Assembly: GCA_019750575.1 (NCBI GenBank)
Contig: JAIEOJ010000024.1
Span: forward strand, 1 to 32,744
DNA: 32,744 bases
DNA from: Rhodocyclaceae bacterium
GTDB taxonomy: Bacteria; Pseudomonadota; Gammaproteobacteria; Burkholderiales; Rhodocyclaceae
Reading direction: 5' to 3'
Shown here: piece after piece, positions 19,324 to 27,691 of the stretch
How the letters are laid out: the number at the start of each line of letters is the position of its first letter
How positions within the stretch are numbered: the stretch's first letter is position 1
The notes under the pieces: generated by a model
Database searches by the model: none
Told to the model about the DNA's origin: nothing
Seen by the model: the letters and a program-made list of their open reading frames with translations, nothing else
Translations under genes and position numbers: made by a program

Positions 19324-19347
19324 CGGTTTCACTGCGGCTGCTGCATT

Positions 19348-19533
19348 GGATTCCCCCGCACGTGCCGCTAGGCCGGCATCCTGAACCTGAAGTTCAGAGT
19401 GGTTGCCTTCCGGCCGCATCAGGTGCACCCGACAAGGGGTGCTCACAACAGCAGCTTTAAAGGTCGGCAACCGGACGCCATGCGTATTGGCTCAAGGAAT
19501 ATATGGCCTTGGCGAACACAGCAGGGGAAACTC
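19348..19533 (-). ncRNA. ssrS: 6S RNA
   Basis: Minus strand GAGTTTCCCCTGC...CCTTGAGCCAATACGCATGG...CCGGTTG...TGTTGTGAGCACCCC...GAACTTCAGGTTCAGG...GGCACGTGCGGGGGAATCC. Termini pair (TTCCCC/GGGGAA, GGCC/GGCC); matches recalled E. coli 6S landmarks (CCTGAGCCGATA, GAACCAAGGGTTCAAGG). About 186 nt, placed between zapA and the EVE gene. Confidence 0.88.
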
Positions 19534-19589
19534 TGGGAGATGCGCAGGGAGGCGGGACTGTTTTTTGTGCCGCTGGGGACTTCGAAAGC

Positions 19590-19910
19590 TCAGCTGCCTG
19601 CGGCCAGTACTGCATCAATGCGCGTCTCGATGGATTCGATTTTACGCGCAAACGCATCGGAATCAAGCGCGCTTGTCGATCGGGTCGATGCATCCTGACT
19701 ATCATCGCTCCGGCTCAGCAGTTCGTGTGCCAGATTCAGCGCCACCATGGCGATCAGGCGCTCGCCGCTGAACTTGCCCTTGGCCGCCACTTCGCCGAGG
19801 CGGGCGTTGAGGAAGGTGGCGGCGTCCTGCAGGGCCTGCTGTTCGCCCGGGGGGCAGGCGACCTTGTAGTCCTTGCCCAGCAGTTGTATGTCCAGGGTGT
19901 GGGTGCTCAT
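19590..19910 (-). CDS. zapA: Cell division protein ZapA
   Basis: LDIQLLGKDYKVACPPGEQQALQDAATFLNARLGEV, GERLIAMVALNLAHELL. Confidence 0.93.
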   Translation of the reverse strand: MSTHTLDIQLLGKDYKVACPPGEQQALQDAATFLNARLGEVAAKGKFSGERLIAMVALNLAHELLSRSDDSQDASTRSTSALDSDAFARKIESIETRIDAVLAAGS

Positions 19911-20110
19911 TCTTCAGGCAGTCTTTCCATCAATGCCTCAAGCCGGGCACGCGATGCATCTATGGTGTTGGTCAGCGTCTGGTTCACTCCCTCAAGCGCG
20001 GAGAGCTGTGTGCGCAGGGCGCGGTTCTCCTCGCGCAGGCGTTCGCACAGCGCGAGTACGCTGTCGATCTTGTTTTCGAGTGAGTCCAGTGGGGTATTCA
20101 TTGGGGGCAA
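19907..20110 (-). CDS. ZapB-like / TIGR02449-type coiled-coil protein
   Basis: 67 aa, LENKIDSVLALCERLREENRALRTQLSALEGVNQTLTNTIDASRARLEALMERLP. Heptad coiled coil directly before zapA with a 4-nt overlap. Confidence 0.85.
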   Translation of the reverse strand: MPPMNTPLDSLENKIDSVLALCERLREENRALRTQLSALEGVNQTLTNTIDASRARLEALMERLPEE

Positions 20111-20199
20111 GTGTCATTTAAATACCCTTTCCGGTCAAGAGACAAGCGCCAACTTTGAAGGTTGTTTGACGCATTGTGTGGGGAAGCCGGCACCACGCG

Positions 20200-20205
20200 T
20201 ATAAT
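20200..20205 (+). promoter_or_regulatory. Possible -10 box (TATAAT) for the riboswitch-led transcript
   Basis: gcgTATAATccgcccg about 35 nt before the riboswitch. No convincing -35 at 17 bp spacing. Confidence 0.4.
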
Positions 20206-20239
20206 CCGCCCGTCCTTGCCGCCTTATGGGCGCAGGAAC

Positions 20240-20427
20240 AGGTTCGCGGTGCCTGCCAGAGCGAAAGCTCGAGCGGGTGAAACGGGAAGCCGGTGCTCCT
20301 TCGGGAAATTCCGGCGCTGCCCCCGCAACGGTAAGCAGGTGTGGATGCGCCATCAGGCCACTGGAGAGCTGTCTCCGGGAAGGCGGCGGATCAAGCCCTG
20401 CAAGCCCGGAGACCGGCCACGAATCCT
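20240..20427 (+). promoter_or_regulatory. Cobalamin (AdoCbl-class-like) riboswitch
   Basis: P1 aggttcg (20240-20246) / cgaatcct (20420-20427); GGGTGAAACGGGAAGCCGGTG; CTGCCCCCGCAACGGTAAGCAGG; GCCACTGG; CGGGAAGGCGG; B12 box AAGCCCGGAGACCGGCC (20402-20418). Confidence 0.96.
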
Positions 20428-20543
20428 GGAAAACCGACAGCCCGCCCCGGCGGTGCCTCGGCTTTCACGAGCGGAACCGCGCGGGGTGCGCCGGTCGAGT
20501 CCGGTCCCTGCTGCCTGTGCGCAGCCGTGGCCGGGTATCGCCC

Positions 20544-20606
20544 ATTCCCTGTGCGTTTCCAGAGAGAAATGCCGGCCTGCGGGGACGCTTGCCGGATACA
20601 GGGAGT
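20544..20606 (+). promoter_or_regulatory. Putative Shine-Dalgarno-sequestering helix of the riboswitch expression platform
   Basis: ATTCCCTGT (20544-20552) pairs with ACAGGGAGT (20598-20606), 9 bp including one G-U. The second arm contains GGGAG just before ATG at 20611. Confidence 0.55.
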
Positions 20607-20610
20607 CAAC

Positions 20611-22569
20611 ATGAAAAACCATCCGACCCAGATGACGGCGCTCGCCGTCATGCTCGCCGCCGCCTTTCCGGCCGTGGCACAAAACGCTGTCACCCCACCT
20701 GCCACGCCGACCCTTGCCCCGGTCATCGTCAGCGCCAACGGCACCCCGACCCGGGATTCCGACGCCACCTATGCCAGCGAAGTCCATGATCGCGCCGCGA
20801 TCGACGCCTCCGGTGCCGTGTCCCTCTACGACTATCTGGCCAAGCACACGACACTGAATGTGTTGTCGGGCGGCAACCAGAATGCGCCGCTCACCGATAT
20901 GCGCGGCTATGGCCTGGAAACCGGCTACCAGAACATGGTGATCGTGGTGGATGGTTATCGGCTCAACAATATCGACCAGACCAGCGCCTATCTCGGCGGC
21001 ATTGCCCTCGATTCGGTGGAGCGCATTGAAGTCAGCAAGGGCAGCGGCTCCGTCCTGTTCGGCGACGGCGCCATGTCCGGTGTGCTGAATATCCGTACGC
21101 GCAACCGTACCGGCGCAAGCTTCTCCGCCATGACCGGCAGCCGCGGCGCCCAGGCGCTGAATGTGAGCGCAGGTTATGCGCACGAGCTGTTCGATGTGTC
21201 GCTGGACGCAAGCAACACCCGCCAGGCCAGCCTGAGTGCGGTGGATACAAAGGGTGTCAACGACGGGAGCAACAACCGCTCCGAACGCGCCAACCTGACC
21301 CTGAAGCCCATGAGCGGACTCAAGCTGCTGCTGGGCGCCAGCGAGGCACGCGTGGATACCCGCTATCCGGCCGCGCTGACGCCGAGCCAGTTCAATACCG
21401 CGCCCGGCGCCAGCTGGGGCAAGACCTACAACCATCAGGTCTATGACAGCAGCCAGTGGCGCGCCGGCCTGGAATACGAGTTTGTGCCCGGCTGGACCGC
21501 GCGCTACATGCACAATGAGGAAGACAAGCGCTCCAGGTTCATCGCGCCTTCGCTCTACAGCTACGATTACAACCACAGCAGCGACGACGTGAGCCTGGCC
21601 TATCGCTCCGCCAGCTTCGATCTCACGGCCGGCTTGCAGCGTTTCAACGGCAAGCGCACCGCCAGCAACAATGTCACCAGCAAGGACAGTGACGCGGCCT
21701 ATGTGCAGGGCAATCTGCGCCTCGGCGCCTGGGCCTTCTCGGCCGGCCTGCGCCAGGACCGCGTCAAATATGTCTACATGCCCACCACCGGCGCCAGCAA
21801 TCGTGGCGCACATAATCTGAGCGCCCGCGATCTGGGTGCCAACTACCGCTTCAACGAGCAGTTGAGCGCATTCGTGAACTACAACCAGGCTTATCAGGCA
21901 CCGGATATCGACCGCTTCTTCGATTTTGGCGGCAGCTTCAACGGCCTGATCGATCCGGCCAAGGTCAAGACGGTGACCGCGGGCGTCAATCACGACCTGC
22001 CCAACAATCGCCTGCGCGTGGCCGTGTTCCGCAGCAATCTGGACAACGAGATCTACTACAACCCGGTCTCCGGTGCGAACACCAACCTCAAGAAGTCGCA
22101 CAAGTACGGCCTGGAGCTGAGCGAGCGCTGGCAGGCCAGCGACAGCCTGGCCCTGTCGGCGAAGTACACGTTCACCAAGGCCGTCATCGATACGCAAAGC
22201 GCAAGCGGCACCAGCTACAACGGCAAGGAAGTGCCGGGTGTGCCGCGCAATACCGTGGTCCTCGGCATCGACTACAAGCCCTGGGCCGGCGGTGCGCTGA
22301 ACGTGGCACATACCTGGCGTGATTCGGCCTATGCCATCAGCAACTTTGCCAATGACGATTCGCTGCATCGCCAGTCCATCTACAGTTCGACCAGCCTGGC
22401 CTTCCGCCAGCGCTGGAAGAATATCGAGGGCTTTGTGGGTATCGACAACCTGTTTGATCGGCAGAATGGTCAATGGGTTTATGCCAACTACACCACCGAG
22501 CCGGTCAATGTGTACCCGGTCGACTTCCGCCGCACCGCACGGGTCGGCATCAAGGTCGATCTGTTTTAA
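20611..22569 (+). CDS. btuB: TonB-dependent outer membrane receptor, cobalamin/corrinoid type
   Basis: Signal peptide MKNHPTQMTALAVMLAAAFPAVAQ, plug domain MRGYGLETGYQNMVIVVDGYRLNNIDQ, VERIEVSKGSGSVLFGDGAMSGVLNI, C-terminal aromatic (KVDLF). Directly behind the B12 riboswitch. Confidence 0.9.
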   Translation: MKNHPTQMTALAVMLAAAFPAVAQNAVTPPATPTLAPVIVSANGTPTRDSDATYASEVHDRAAIDASGAVSLYDYLAKHTTLNVLSGGNQNAPLTDMRGYGLETGYQNMVIVVDGYRLNNIDQTSAYLGGIALDSVERIEVSKGSGSVLFGDGAMSGVLNIRTRNRTGASFSAMTGSRGAQALNVSAGYAHELFDVSLDASNTRQASLSAVDTKGVNDGSNNRSERANLTLKPMSGLKLLLGASEARVDTRYPAALTPSQFNTAPGASWGKTYNHQVYDSSQWRAGLEYEFVPGWTARYMHNEEDKRSRFIAPSLYSYDYNHSSDDVSLAYRSASFDLTAGLQRFNGKRTASNNVTSKDSDAAYVQGNLRLGAWAFSAGLRQDRVKYVYMPTTGASNRGAHNLSARDLGANYRFNEQLSAFVNYNQAYQAPDIDRFFDFGGSFNGLIDPAKVKTVTAGVNHDLPNNRLRVAVFRSNLDNEIYYNPVSGANTNLKKSHKYGLELSERWQASDSLALSAKYTFTKAVIDTQSASGTSYNGKEVPGVPRNTVVLGIDYKPWAGGALNVAHTWRDSAYAISNFANDDSLHRQSIYSSTSLAFRQRWKNIEGFVGIDNLFDRQNGQWVYANYTTEPVNVYPVDFRRTARVGIKVDLF

Positions 22570-22578
22570 GCTGAGCGC

Positions 22579-23559
22579 ATGACCCATCGCCGCCACCTTG
22601 CCGTCCTACTGGTCCTGTTGCTGTGTGCCGCAGCCGGCCTGATGACGGCATTGGTGATGGGCAGCCTGCCGGTGCGTCCTGCCGATGTCTGGGCCGCGCT
22701 CACCGGCGGCAGCGGGGCGATGGCTGATGTGGTGTTGCAATTGCGCCTGCCGCGCGCCCTTGGCGCCTTTGCCTGCGGCGGTCTGCTCGCTCTGGCCGGC
22801 GCGCTGATGCAGGTGCTGCTGCGCAATCCGCTTGGTGATCCTTATGTACTTGGCATCAGCGGCGGGGCATCGGTCGGTGCGCTGTGCGCGCTGCTGTTCG
22901 GCTTGACCGCCCTGTGGATCAATCTCGCCGCTTTCTGCGGCGCCTTTCTTGTGCTGCTCTTGGTCTTCGGCCTTGCCCACGGCGAGGGCAGCTGGGTGCA
23001 ATCGCGCCTGCTGCTGACCGGCGTCATCGTGTCCGCCGGTTGCGGCGCGGCGGTGTCGCTGATTCTCTCCATCGCCCCCGACCAGTCGCTGCACGGCATG
23101 CTGTTCTGGATCATGGGCGACGCCGCCTATATCACTCAGCCTTTGCCGGCCCTGCTGGTGTTGCTGGCCGGCGTCCTGCTCGTGCTGCCGCTGGCGCGCG
23201 ACCTCAATGTGCTGGTGCGCGGCGACACGCAGGCCGCGGCGCTGGGCGTCTCCGTCAATGCGCTGCGCTGGTTTACCTATTTCCTGGCCGCCCTGCTGAC
23301 CTCGGTGGCGGTGGCAACCGCGGGCAGCATCGGCTTCATCGGCCTCGTGGTGCCGCACCTGATGCGTCTCGTGCTCGGCAATGATCAGCGCCTGCTGCTG
23401 CCCGCCAGCGCGCTGGGCGGGGGCACCCTGCTGGTGCTTGCCGATACCCTGGCGCGCACTGTGATCGCGCCGCAGCAGTTGCCGGTGGGCGTGCTGACGG
23501 CCCTGATCGGTGTGCCGCTGTTTCTCTATCTGCTGGCACGACAGGGGCGCTCGGCATGA
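22579..23559 (+). CDS. btuC: FecCD/BtuC-family ABC transporter permease
   Basis: LRLPRALGAFACGGLLALAGALMQVLLRNPLGDPYVLGISGGASVGAL, GFIGLVVPHLMRLVLGNDQRLLLPASALGGG, PVGVLTALIGVPLFLYLL. Confidence 0.94.
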   Translation: MTHRRHLAVLLVLLLCAAAGLMTALVMGSLPVRPADVWAALTGGSGAMADVVLQLRLPRALGAFACGGLLALAGALMQVLLRNPLGDPYVLGISGGASVGALCALLFGLTALWINLAAFCGAFLVLLLVFGLAHGEGSWVQSRLLLTGVIVSAGCGAAVSLILSIAPDQSLHGMLFWIMGDAAYITQPLPALLVLLAGVLLVLPLARDLNVLVRGDTQAAALGVSVNALRWFTYFLAALLTSVAVATAGSIGFIGLVVPHLMRLVLGNDQRLLLPASALGGGTLLVLADTLARTVIAPQQLPVGVLTALIGVPLFLYLLARQGRSA

Positions 23560-24314
23560 TCGAGGTGCGCAGCCTGGATGTGAGCATCGGCGGCCATCAG
23601 GTTTGCCGCGGCCTCGACTTTGCCGTGCCGGCGGGCAAGTCGCTGGCCATCCTCGGCCGCAATGGTGCCGGCAAGAGCACGCTGCTCGCCACGCTGGCCG
23701 GTTTGCGCGCAGCGGATGGCGGCCAGGTGCGCGTGGCGGGCAAGGCGCTGCATGAACACACGCCGCGCGAGCTCGCCCGTCTGCGCGGCTACTGTGCGCA
23801 ACAGCAGCATGATGCCTTTGCCGCGACCGTCCTCGACACCGCCCTGGTCGGTCGTCATCCGCATCTGGATCGCTGGGGCTGGGAGTCGGCCAGTGATACG
23901 GCCATGGCCATCGAGGCGCTGCAACGCACGGGGCTGGCCGGCTTCGAGACGCGCCAGGTCCAGACGCTCTCGGGTGGCGAGCGCCAGCGCCTGGCCGTGG
24001 CGACCCTGCTCACGCAGGGGGCGCAGTTGCTGATGCTGGACGAGCCGCTCAGTCATCTCGACCTCAATCACGGCATGGCCCTGCTGGCCCTGCTGCAAGG
24101 CGAGGCCGCGCTGGGCAGAACGGTGCTGGCCGTCATGCACGAGCCCAATTTCGCCTACCGGCATTTCGATTACACCCTGATGCTGTTCGGTGACGGGCAA
24201 TGGGCTTGCGGCGCTTCTGCCGAGGTCATTGATGCCCTCAGCCTGCAGCGTCTCTACGGCCATCCCCTGCGCACTTTGCAGGACAATGACAAACCTTGGT
24301 TCATCCCGGAGTAA
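23556..24314 (+). CDS. btuD: ABC transporter ATP-binding protein, B12 type
   Basis: Walker A GRNGAGKSTLL, signature LSGGERQRLAVATLL, Walker B LLMLDEPLSHLD. ATGA overlap with btuC. Confidence 0.94.
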   Translation: MIEVRSLDVSIGGHQVCRGLDFAVPAGKSLAILGRNGAGKSTLLATLAGLRAADGGQVRVAGKALHEHTPRELARLRGYCAQQQHDAFAATVLDTALVGRHPHLDRWGWESASDTAMAIEALQRTGLAGFETRQVQTLSGGERQRLAVATLLTQGAQLLMLDEPLSHLDLNHGMALLALLQGEAALGRTVLAVMHEPNFAYRHFDYTLMLFGDGQWACGASAEVIDALSLQRLYGHPLRTLQDNDKPWFIPE

Positions 24315-24318
24315 TTCA

Positions 24319-24933
24319 GTGAGCGATACTGGCAACACAGAAAAACAGGCCCGTCACGCCGCCCGCATGGCGCGCAAGAAGGCCATCATCGACAAGCACA
24401 TTGCCGAGGCCGATATCGAGCGCGGTGTTTTCGTCATTCATACAGGCAACGGCAAGGGCAAGTCGTCCTCGGCCTTCGGCGTGGTCGCCCGGGCGCTCGG
24501 CCACGGCCAGAAAGTCGCCGTGGTGCAGTTCATCAAGGGCCGTTCCGATACCGGCGAGGAAGCCTTCTTCCGCAGCCAGCCGCATGTGCAGTGGCACGTT
24601 GGCGGCGAAGGCTTCACCTGGGATACGCAGGACGATGCGCGTGATGCCAGGGCCGCGCGTGCCGCGTGGGAGATTGCCCGCGCGCATCTGCGCAACCCGG
24701 ACATCGATCTTGTCGTGCTCGACGAATTCACCTACGCTCTCAACTACAAGTGGCTGAGTGTCGAGGAAGTGGTCGATGCGATCGAATCGCGGCCGGCCAT
24801 GCAGCACCTCATCATCACCGGCCGCGCCGCTGCTGATGCACTGGTCGAGATCGCCGATACCGTCACCGATATGACCCTGGTCAAGCATGCCTACAACGAA
24901 GGCGTTAAGGCGATGCCGGGGCTGGAGTGGTGA
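24319..24933 (+). CDS. cobO: Cob(I)yrinic acid a,c-diamide adenosyltransferase
   Basis: FVIHTGNGKGKSSSAFGVVARALGHGQKVAVVQFIKG, LVVLDEFTYALNYKWL, HLIITGRAAADALVEIADTVTDMTLVKHAYNEGVKAMPGLEW. GTG start inferred. Confidence 0.94.
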   Translation: MSDTGNTEKQARHAARMARKKAIIDKHIAEADIERGVFVIHTGNGKGKSSSAFGVVARALGHGQKVAVVQFIKGRSDTGEEAFFRSQPHVQWHVGGEGFTWDTQDDARDARAARAAWEIARAHLRNPDIDLVVLDEFTYALNYKWLSVEEVVDAIESRPAMQHLIITGRAAADALVEIADTVTDMTLVKHAYNEGVKAMPGLEW

Positions 24934-25011
24934 GAGGTTTTTTCTCTTTCCCTGGATGGCGGGTGCTGTAGGTGCCCTAATCCACTCTTTGTCTAAACCG
25001 GCAAGGTTTGC

Positions 25012-25189
25012 GTCGGGAGTTCGTCCCGACAGCCGAGGTACTTTCTTTTGCTTCGCCAAAAGAAAGTACCCAAAGAAAAGGCGACCCCCTGTCTCGCCGG
25101 CTGCGCCGGTGCCTTCGCTCCAGTCAATTGGATCGGCCGGCTTTGAACTCGCTTCGCTCAGACAGCCAAGCCGGACTTCCCCGATCCAA
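25012..25189. repeat. Multi-hairpin intergenic element between convergent cobO and btuF
   Basis: gtcggga/tcccgac (25012-25018/25024-25030); GGTACTTTCTTTTG/CAAAAGAAAGTACC (25037-25050/25057-25070); CCGGC/GCCGG (25097-25101/25105-25109); TTGGATCGG/CCGATCCAA (25128-25136/25181-25189) enclosing CCGGCTT/AAGCCGG. Confidence 0.8.
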
Positions 25190-25239
25190 CTGCCTTCCAC
25201 TCAGCGAGCCAGAAGGGGAGTCGGCACACCGAAAGGTTG

Positions 25240-26106
25240 CTATCGTTTGCGAGATTCTTCCAGCTTTGCGCACAGCACTTCCGCGCCATCCAGTAACCGC
25301 GGCGTGTGCCGTTGCAGCAGGTTGGGGTCGATGAAGAAGAGCTTGCCCCTGGCCGTGGCTTTGAGGCGCGGCCATTTCTTCCATGGCTCCAGCCAGCTCG
25401 TATTGATTTCGCCCATGCCGCCGGCGATGATGACGTCGGGATCGGCCGCGAGCACCGACTCCACGCTGACGGTGGGCGCCAGTGCCGGCAGTTCGGCAAA
25501 GACATTCACGCCGCCGCAAAGGCGGATCACATCGCTGATGATCTGTCGACCGTTCACCGTCATCAGCGGCTCATCCCAGACCTGGTAGAACACCCGTACC
25601 GGCGGACGTGCTGCATGCTGCTGCTGCAGTGACGACAGGCGTTTGCGGTAAGCCTGCGCCGCGGTGTGGCCGGCACGGGTGCCGGCCAGCGTGCCGTAAC
25701 GTTCGAGATCGCGAGCCACATCATCCAGTGTCCGCGGCTCGGTCACAAAGACGGGAATTCCCAGCTTGCGTAGTTGCGTGATACCGGCCGAGGGATTGCC
25801 GCTGTCCCAGCCCAGCACGAGATCGGGCTTGAGGGCGACGATGGCTTCGACATTCACGCGCGCATAGCTGCCGATGCGTGGCAGCTGTCTTGCCGCAGCC
25901 GGATAGTCGCTGAACTCGACGGTGCCGACCAGCCGCTCACCGGCGCCGGCCGCATACACAAGCTCGGTGATATTGGGCGCCAGACTGACGATGCGCTGCG
26001 CCGGGGCGGCGAGCCGGACTTCGGTTTGCGTATCGTCGCGCAGGACGATGTCGGCATGCGCCTGCGAGCAGAGCAGCGCGAGGGCGAACAGCAGGCGTGT
26101 TTTCAT
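25240..26106 (-). CDS. btuF: Cobalamin ABC transporter substrate-binding protein
   Basis: Signal peptide MKTRLLFALALLCSQAHA, RIVSLAPNITELVYAAGAGERLVGTVEFSDYPAAARQLPRIGSYARVNVEAIVALKPDLVLGW. Confidence 0.92.
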   Translation of the reverse strand: MKTRLLFALALLCSQAHADIVLRDDTQTEVRLAAPAQRIVSLAPNITELVYAAGAGERLVGTVEFSDYPAAARQLPRIGSYARVNVEAIVALKPDLVLGWDSGNPSAGITQLRKLGIPVFVTEPRTLDDVARDLERYGTLAGTRAGHTAAQAYRKRLSSLQQQHAARPPVRVFYQVWDEPLMTVNGRQIISDVIRLCGGVNVFAELPALAPTVSVESVLAADPDVIIAGGMGEINTSWLEPWKKWPRLKATARGKLFFIDPNLLQRHTPRLLDGAEVLCAKLEESRKR

Positions 26107-26624
26107 GTCCGTGGCTTGAGCTGCAGCGGAATGCCGGCGGCGACAAAGGTGACGCAATCGGCGATGGCAGCGATCTGCTGGTGCAGGCGGCCGGCTTCAT
26201 CCACGTAGCGGCGCGTGAGCTCGCCCAGCGGCACAATGCCGAGCCCGACTTCGTTGCTGACCAGAATGATGTGGCCGGGCAGTGTCGGCAACACGTCGAG
26301 CAGCGCCTGGGTTTCCCGGGTCGTCTCGTCCCTGTGCAGCAGGTTGGACAGCCACAGGGTCAGGCAGTCGACCAGCAGCAGGCGCTCCGGCGCGGCGAGG
26401 GTCTTGAGCAGGGTGGCGAGATACAGCGGTTCCTCGACCAGCAGCCATTCGGCGGGGCGCTGCGCGCGGTGGTGGGCGATGCGCGCCAGCATCTCCTTGT
26501 CGTCGGCAAGGTCGGCCGCATCGGCAGTGGCAATATAGGTGACGGGAAGACCGCTGGCGAGGGCTTTCTGTTCGGCCAGCGCACTCTTGCCGGAGCGCGC
26601 GCCGCCGAGGATGAATTCGATCAT
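26103..26624 (-). CDS. cobU: Bifunctional adenosylcobinamide kinase/guanylyltransferase
   Basis: MIEFILGGARSGKSALAEQKAL, YIATADAADLADDKEMLARIAHHRAQRPAEWLLVEEP, LLVDCLTLWLSNLL, VSNEVGLGIVPLGELTRRYVDEAGRLHQ. Confidence 0.95.
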   Translation of the reverse strand: MIEFILGGARSGKSALAEQKALASGLPVTYIATADAADLADDKEMLARIAHHRAQRPAEWLLVEEPLYLATLLKTLAAPERLLLVDCLTLWLSNLLHRDETTRETQALLDVLPTLPGHIILVSNEVGLGIVPLGELTRRYVDEAGRLHQQIAAIADCVTFVAAGIPLQLKPRT

Positions 26625-26674
26625 GCCCTTGAGGTTAGCATGAGAAAATCCGCTTTTCCGTGCATGCATGAACC

Positions 26675-27691
26675 ATGAATCAGACACTGGCCGCCGAACT
26701 GCAGGCGAAGATAGACAACAAGACCAAACCGCAAGGCGCGCTGGGACAACTCGAAGCCCTGGCCCTGCAACTCGGCCTGATCCAGCAGACCCTGACCCCG
26801 CAGCTGCGCAATCCGCGCATCCTTGTCTGCGCCGGCGATCATGGCGCGGCGAAGGCCGGCCTCTCGGCTTACCCGCAGGAGGTGACCTGGCAGATGGTGC
26901 AGAACTTCCTCGCCGGTGGCGCTGCCATCAATGTGCTGGCGCGTCAGGCCGGCATGCAGCTGGTGGTCGCGGATGCCGGCGTCAATCACGACTTCGATGT
27001 CTGCAACGGCCTGCTCGATGCCAAGGTCGCCTATGGCACCGCCAGCTATCTCGACGGCGCGGCGATGACGGCGGCGCAGTGCGATGCCGCCATGCGCCAC
27101 GGCGCGAATGCGATTGAGGCTGCGCACGCGAACGGCTGCAATGTGATCGGCTTCGGCGAAATGGGCATAGGCAACACCTCCTCGGCTTCCCTGATCACGC
27201 ACTGCCTGACCGGCGTGCCGCTGGCCGATTGCGTGGGGCGCGGCACCGGTCTCGATGCGGTCGGTGTGGCGCGCAAGCTGTCGCTGCTGACGCAGGCGCT
27301 GAACGCATGGACGGAACGCAACGATGATCCGCGCGATGTCCTGGCCCGCTTCGGCGGCTTCGAGATTGCCATGCTTGCAGGCGCCATGCTGGCCGCGGCC
27401 GAGCGCCGCATGGTGCTGCTGATCGACGGCTTCATCGTCACGGCGGCACTGCTGGTAGCCTGCAAAACCAATCCCGCAGTGCGCGACTGCTGCGTGTTTG
27501 CCCACTGCTCCGATGAGGCCGGACATGCGCTGCAGCTGCAGCATCTGGCTGCCACACCGCTGCTGCAACTCGGCCTGCGTCTGGGCGAAGGGACTGGCGC
27601 CGCGCTCGCCTATCCGCTGCTAAAGGCCGCCTGCGCCTTCCTCGACGAAATGGCGAGCTTCGATACCGCAGGTGTGAGTTCAGCCGCGTGA
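26675..27691 (+). CDS. cobT: Nicotinate-nucleotide--dimethylbenzimidazole phosphoribosyltransferase
   Basis: [94 protein letters not shown]. Confidence 0.96.
   Translation: MNQTLAAELQAKIDNKTKPQGALGQLEALALQLGLIQQTLTPQLRNPRILVCAGDHGAAKAGLSAYPQEVTWQMVQNFLAGGAAINVLARQAGMQLVVADAGVNHDFDVCNGLLDAKVAYGTASYLDGAAMTAAQCDAAMRHGANAIEAAHANGCNVIGFGEMGIGNTSSASLITHCLTGVPLADCVGRGTGLDAVGVARKLSLLTQALNAWTERNDDPRDVLARFGGFEIAMLAGAMLAAAERRMVLLIDGFIVTAALLVACKTNPAVRDCCVFAHCSDEAGHALQLQHLAATPLLQLGLRLGEGTGAALAYPLLKAACAFLDEMASFDTAGVSSAA

Noticed and set aside
19503-20204. 233-aa plus-strand ORF
   Set aside because: Runs antisense through 6S RNA, zapA and the zapB-like gene; no family resemblance.
20166-20205. TTGACG as -35 paired with TATAAT for the btuB transcript
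   Set aside because: Spacing is 28 bp, far from the usual 16-18 bp; only the -10 is retained, at low confidence.
20341-20610. N-terminal extension of the btuB ORF (MDAPSGHWRAV...)
   Set aside because: Encoded by the riboswitch aptamer and its leader; the true start at 20611 has a Shine-Dalgarno and a signal peptide.
20353-22596. 747-aa minus-strand ORF
   Set aside because: Antisense to btuB and the riboswitch; no domain-like motifs.
24887-25588. 233-aa plus-strand ORF across the cobO-btuF gap
   Set aside because: Translates the palindromic repeat element and antisense btuF; not credible as a protein.
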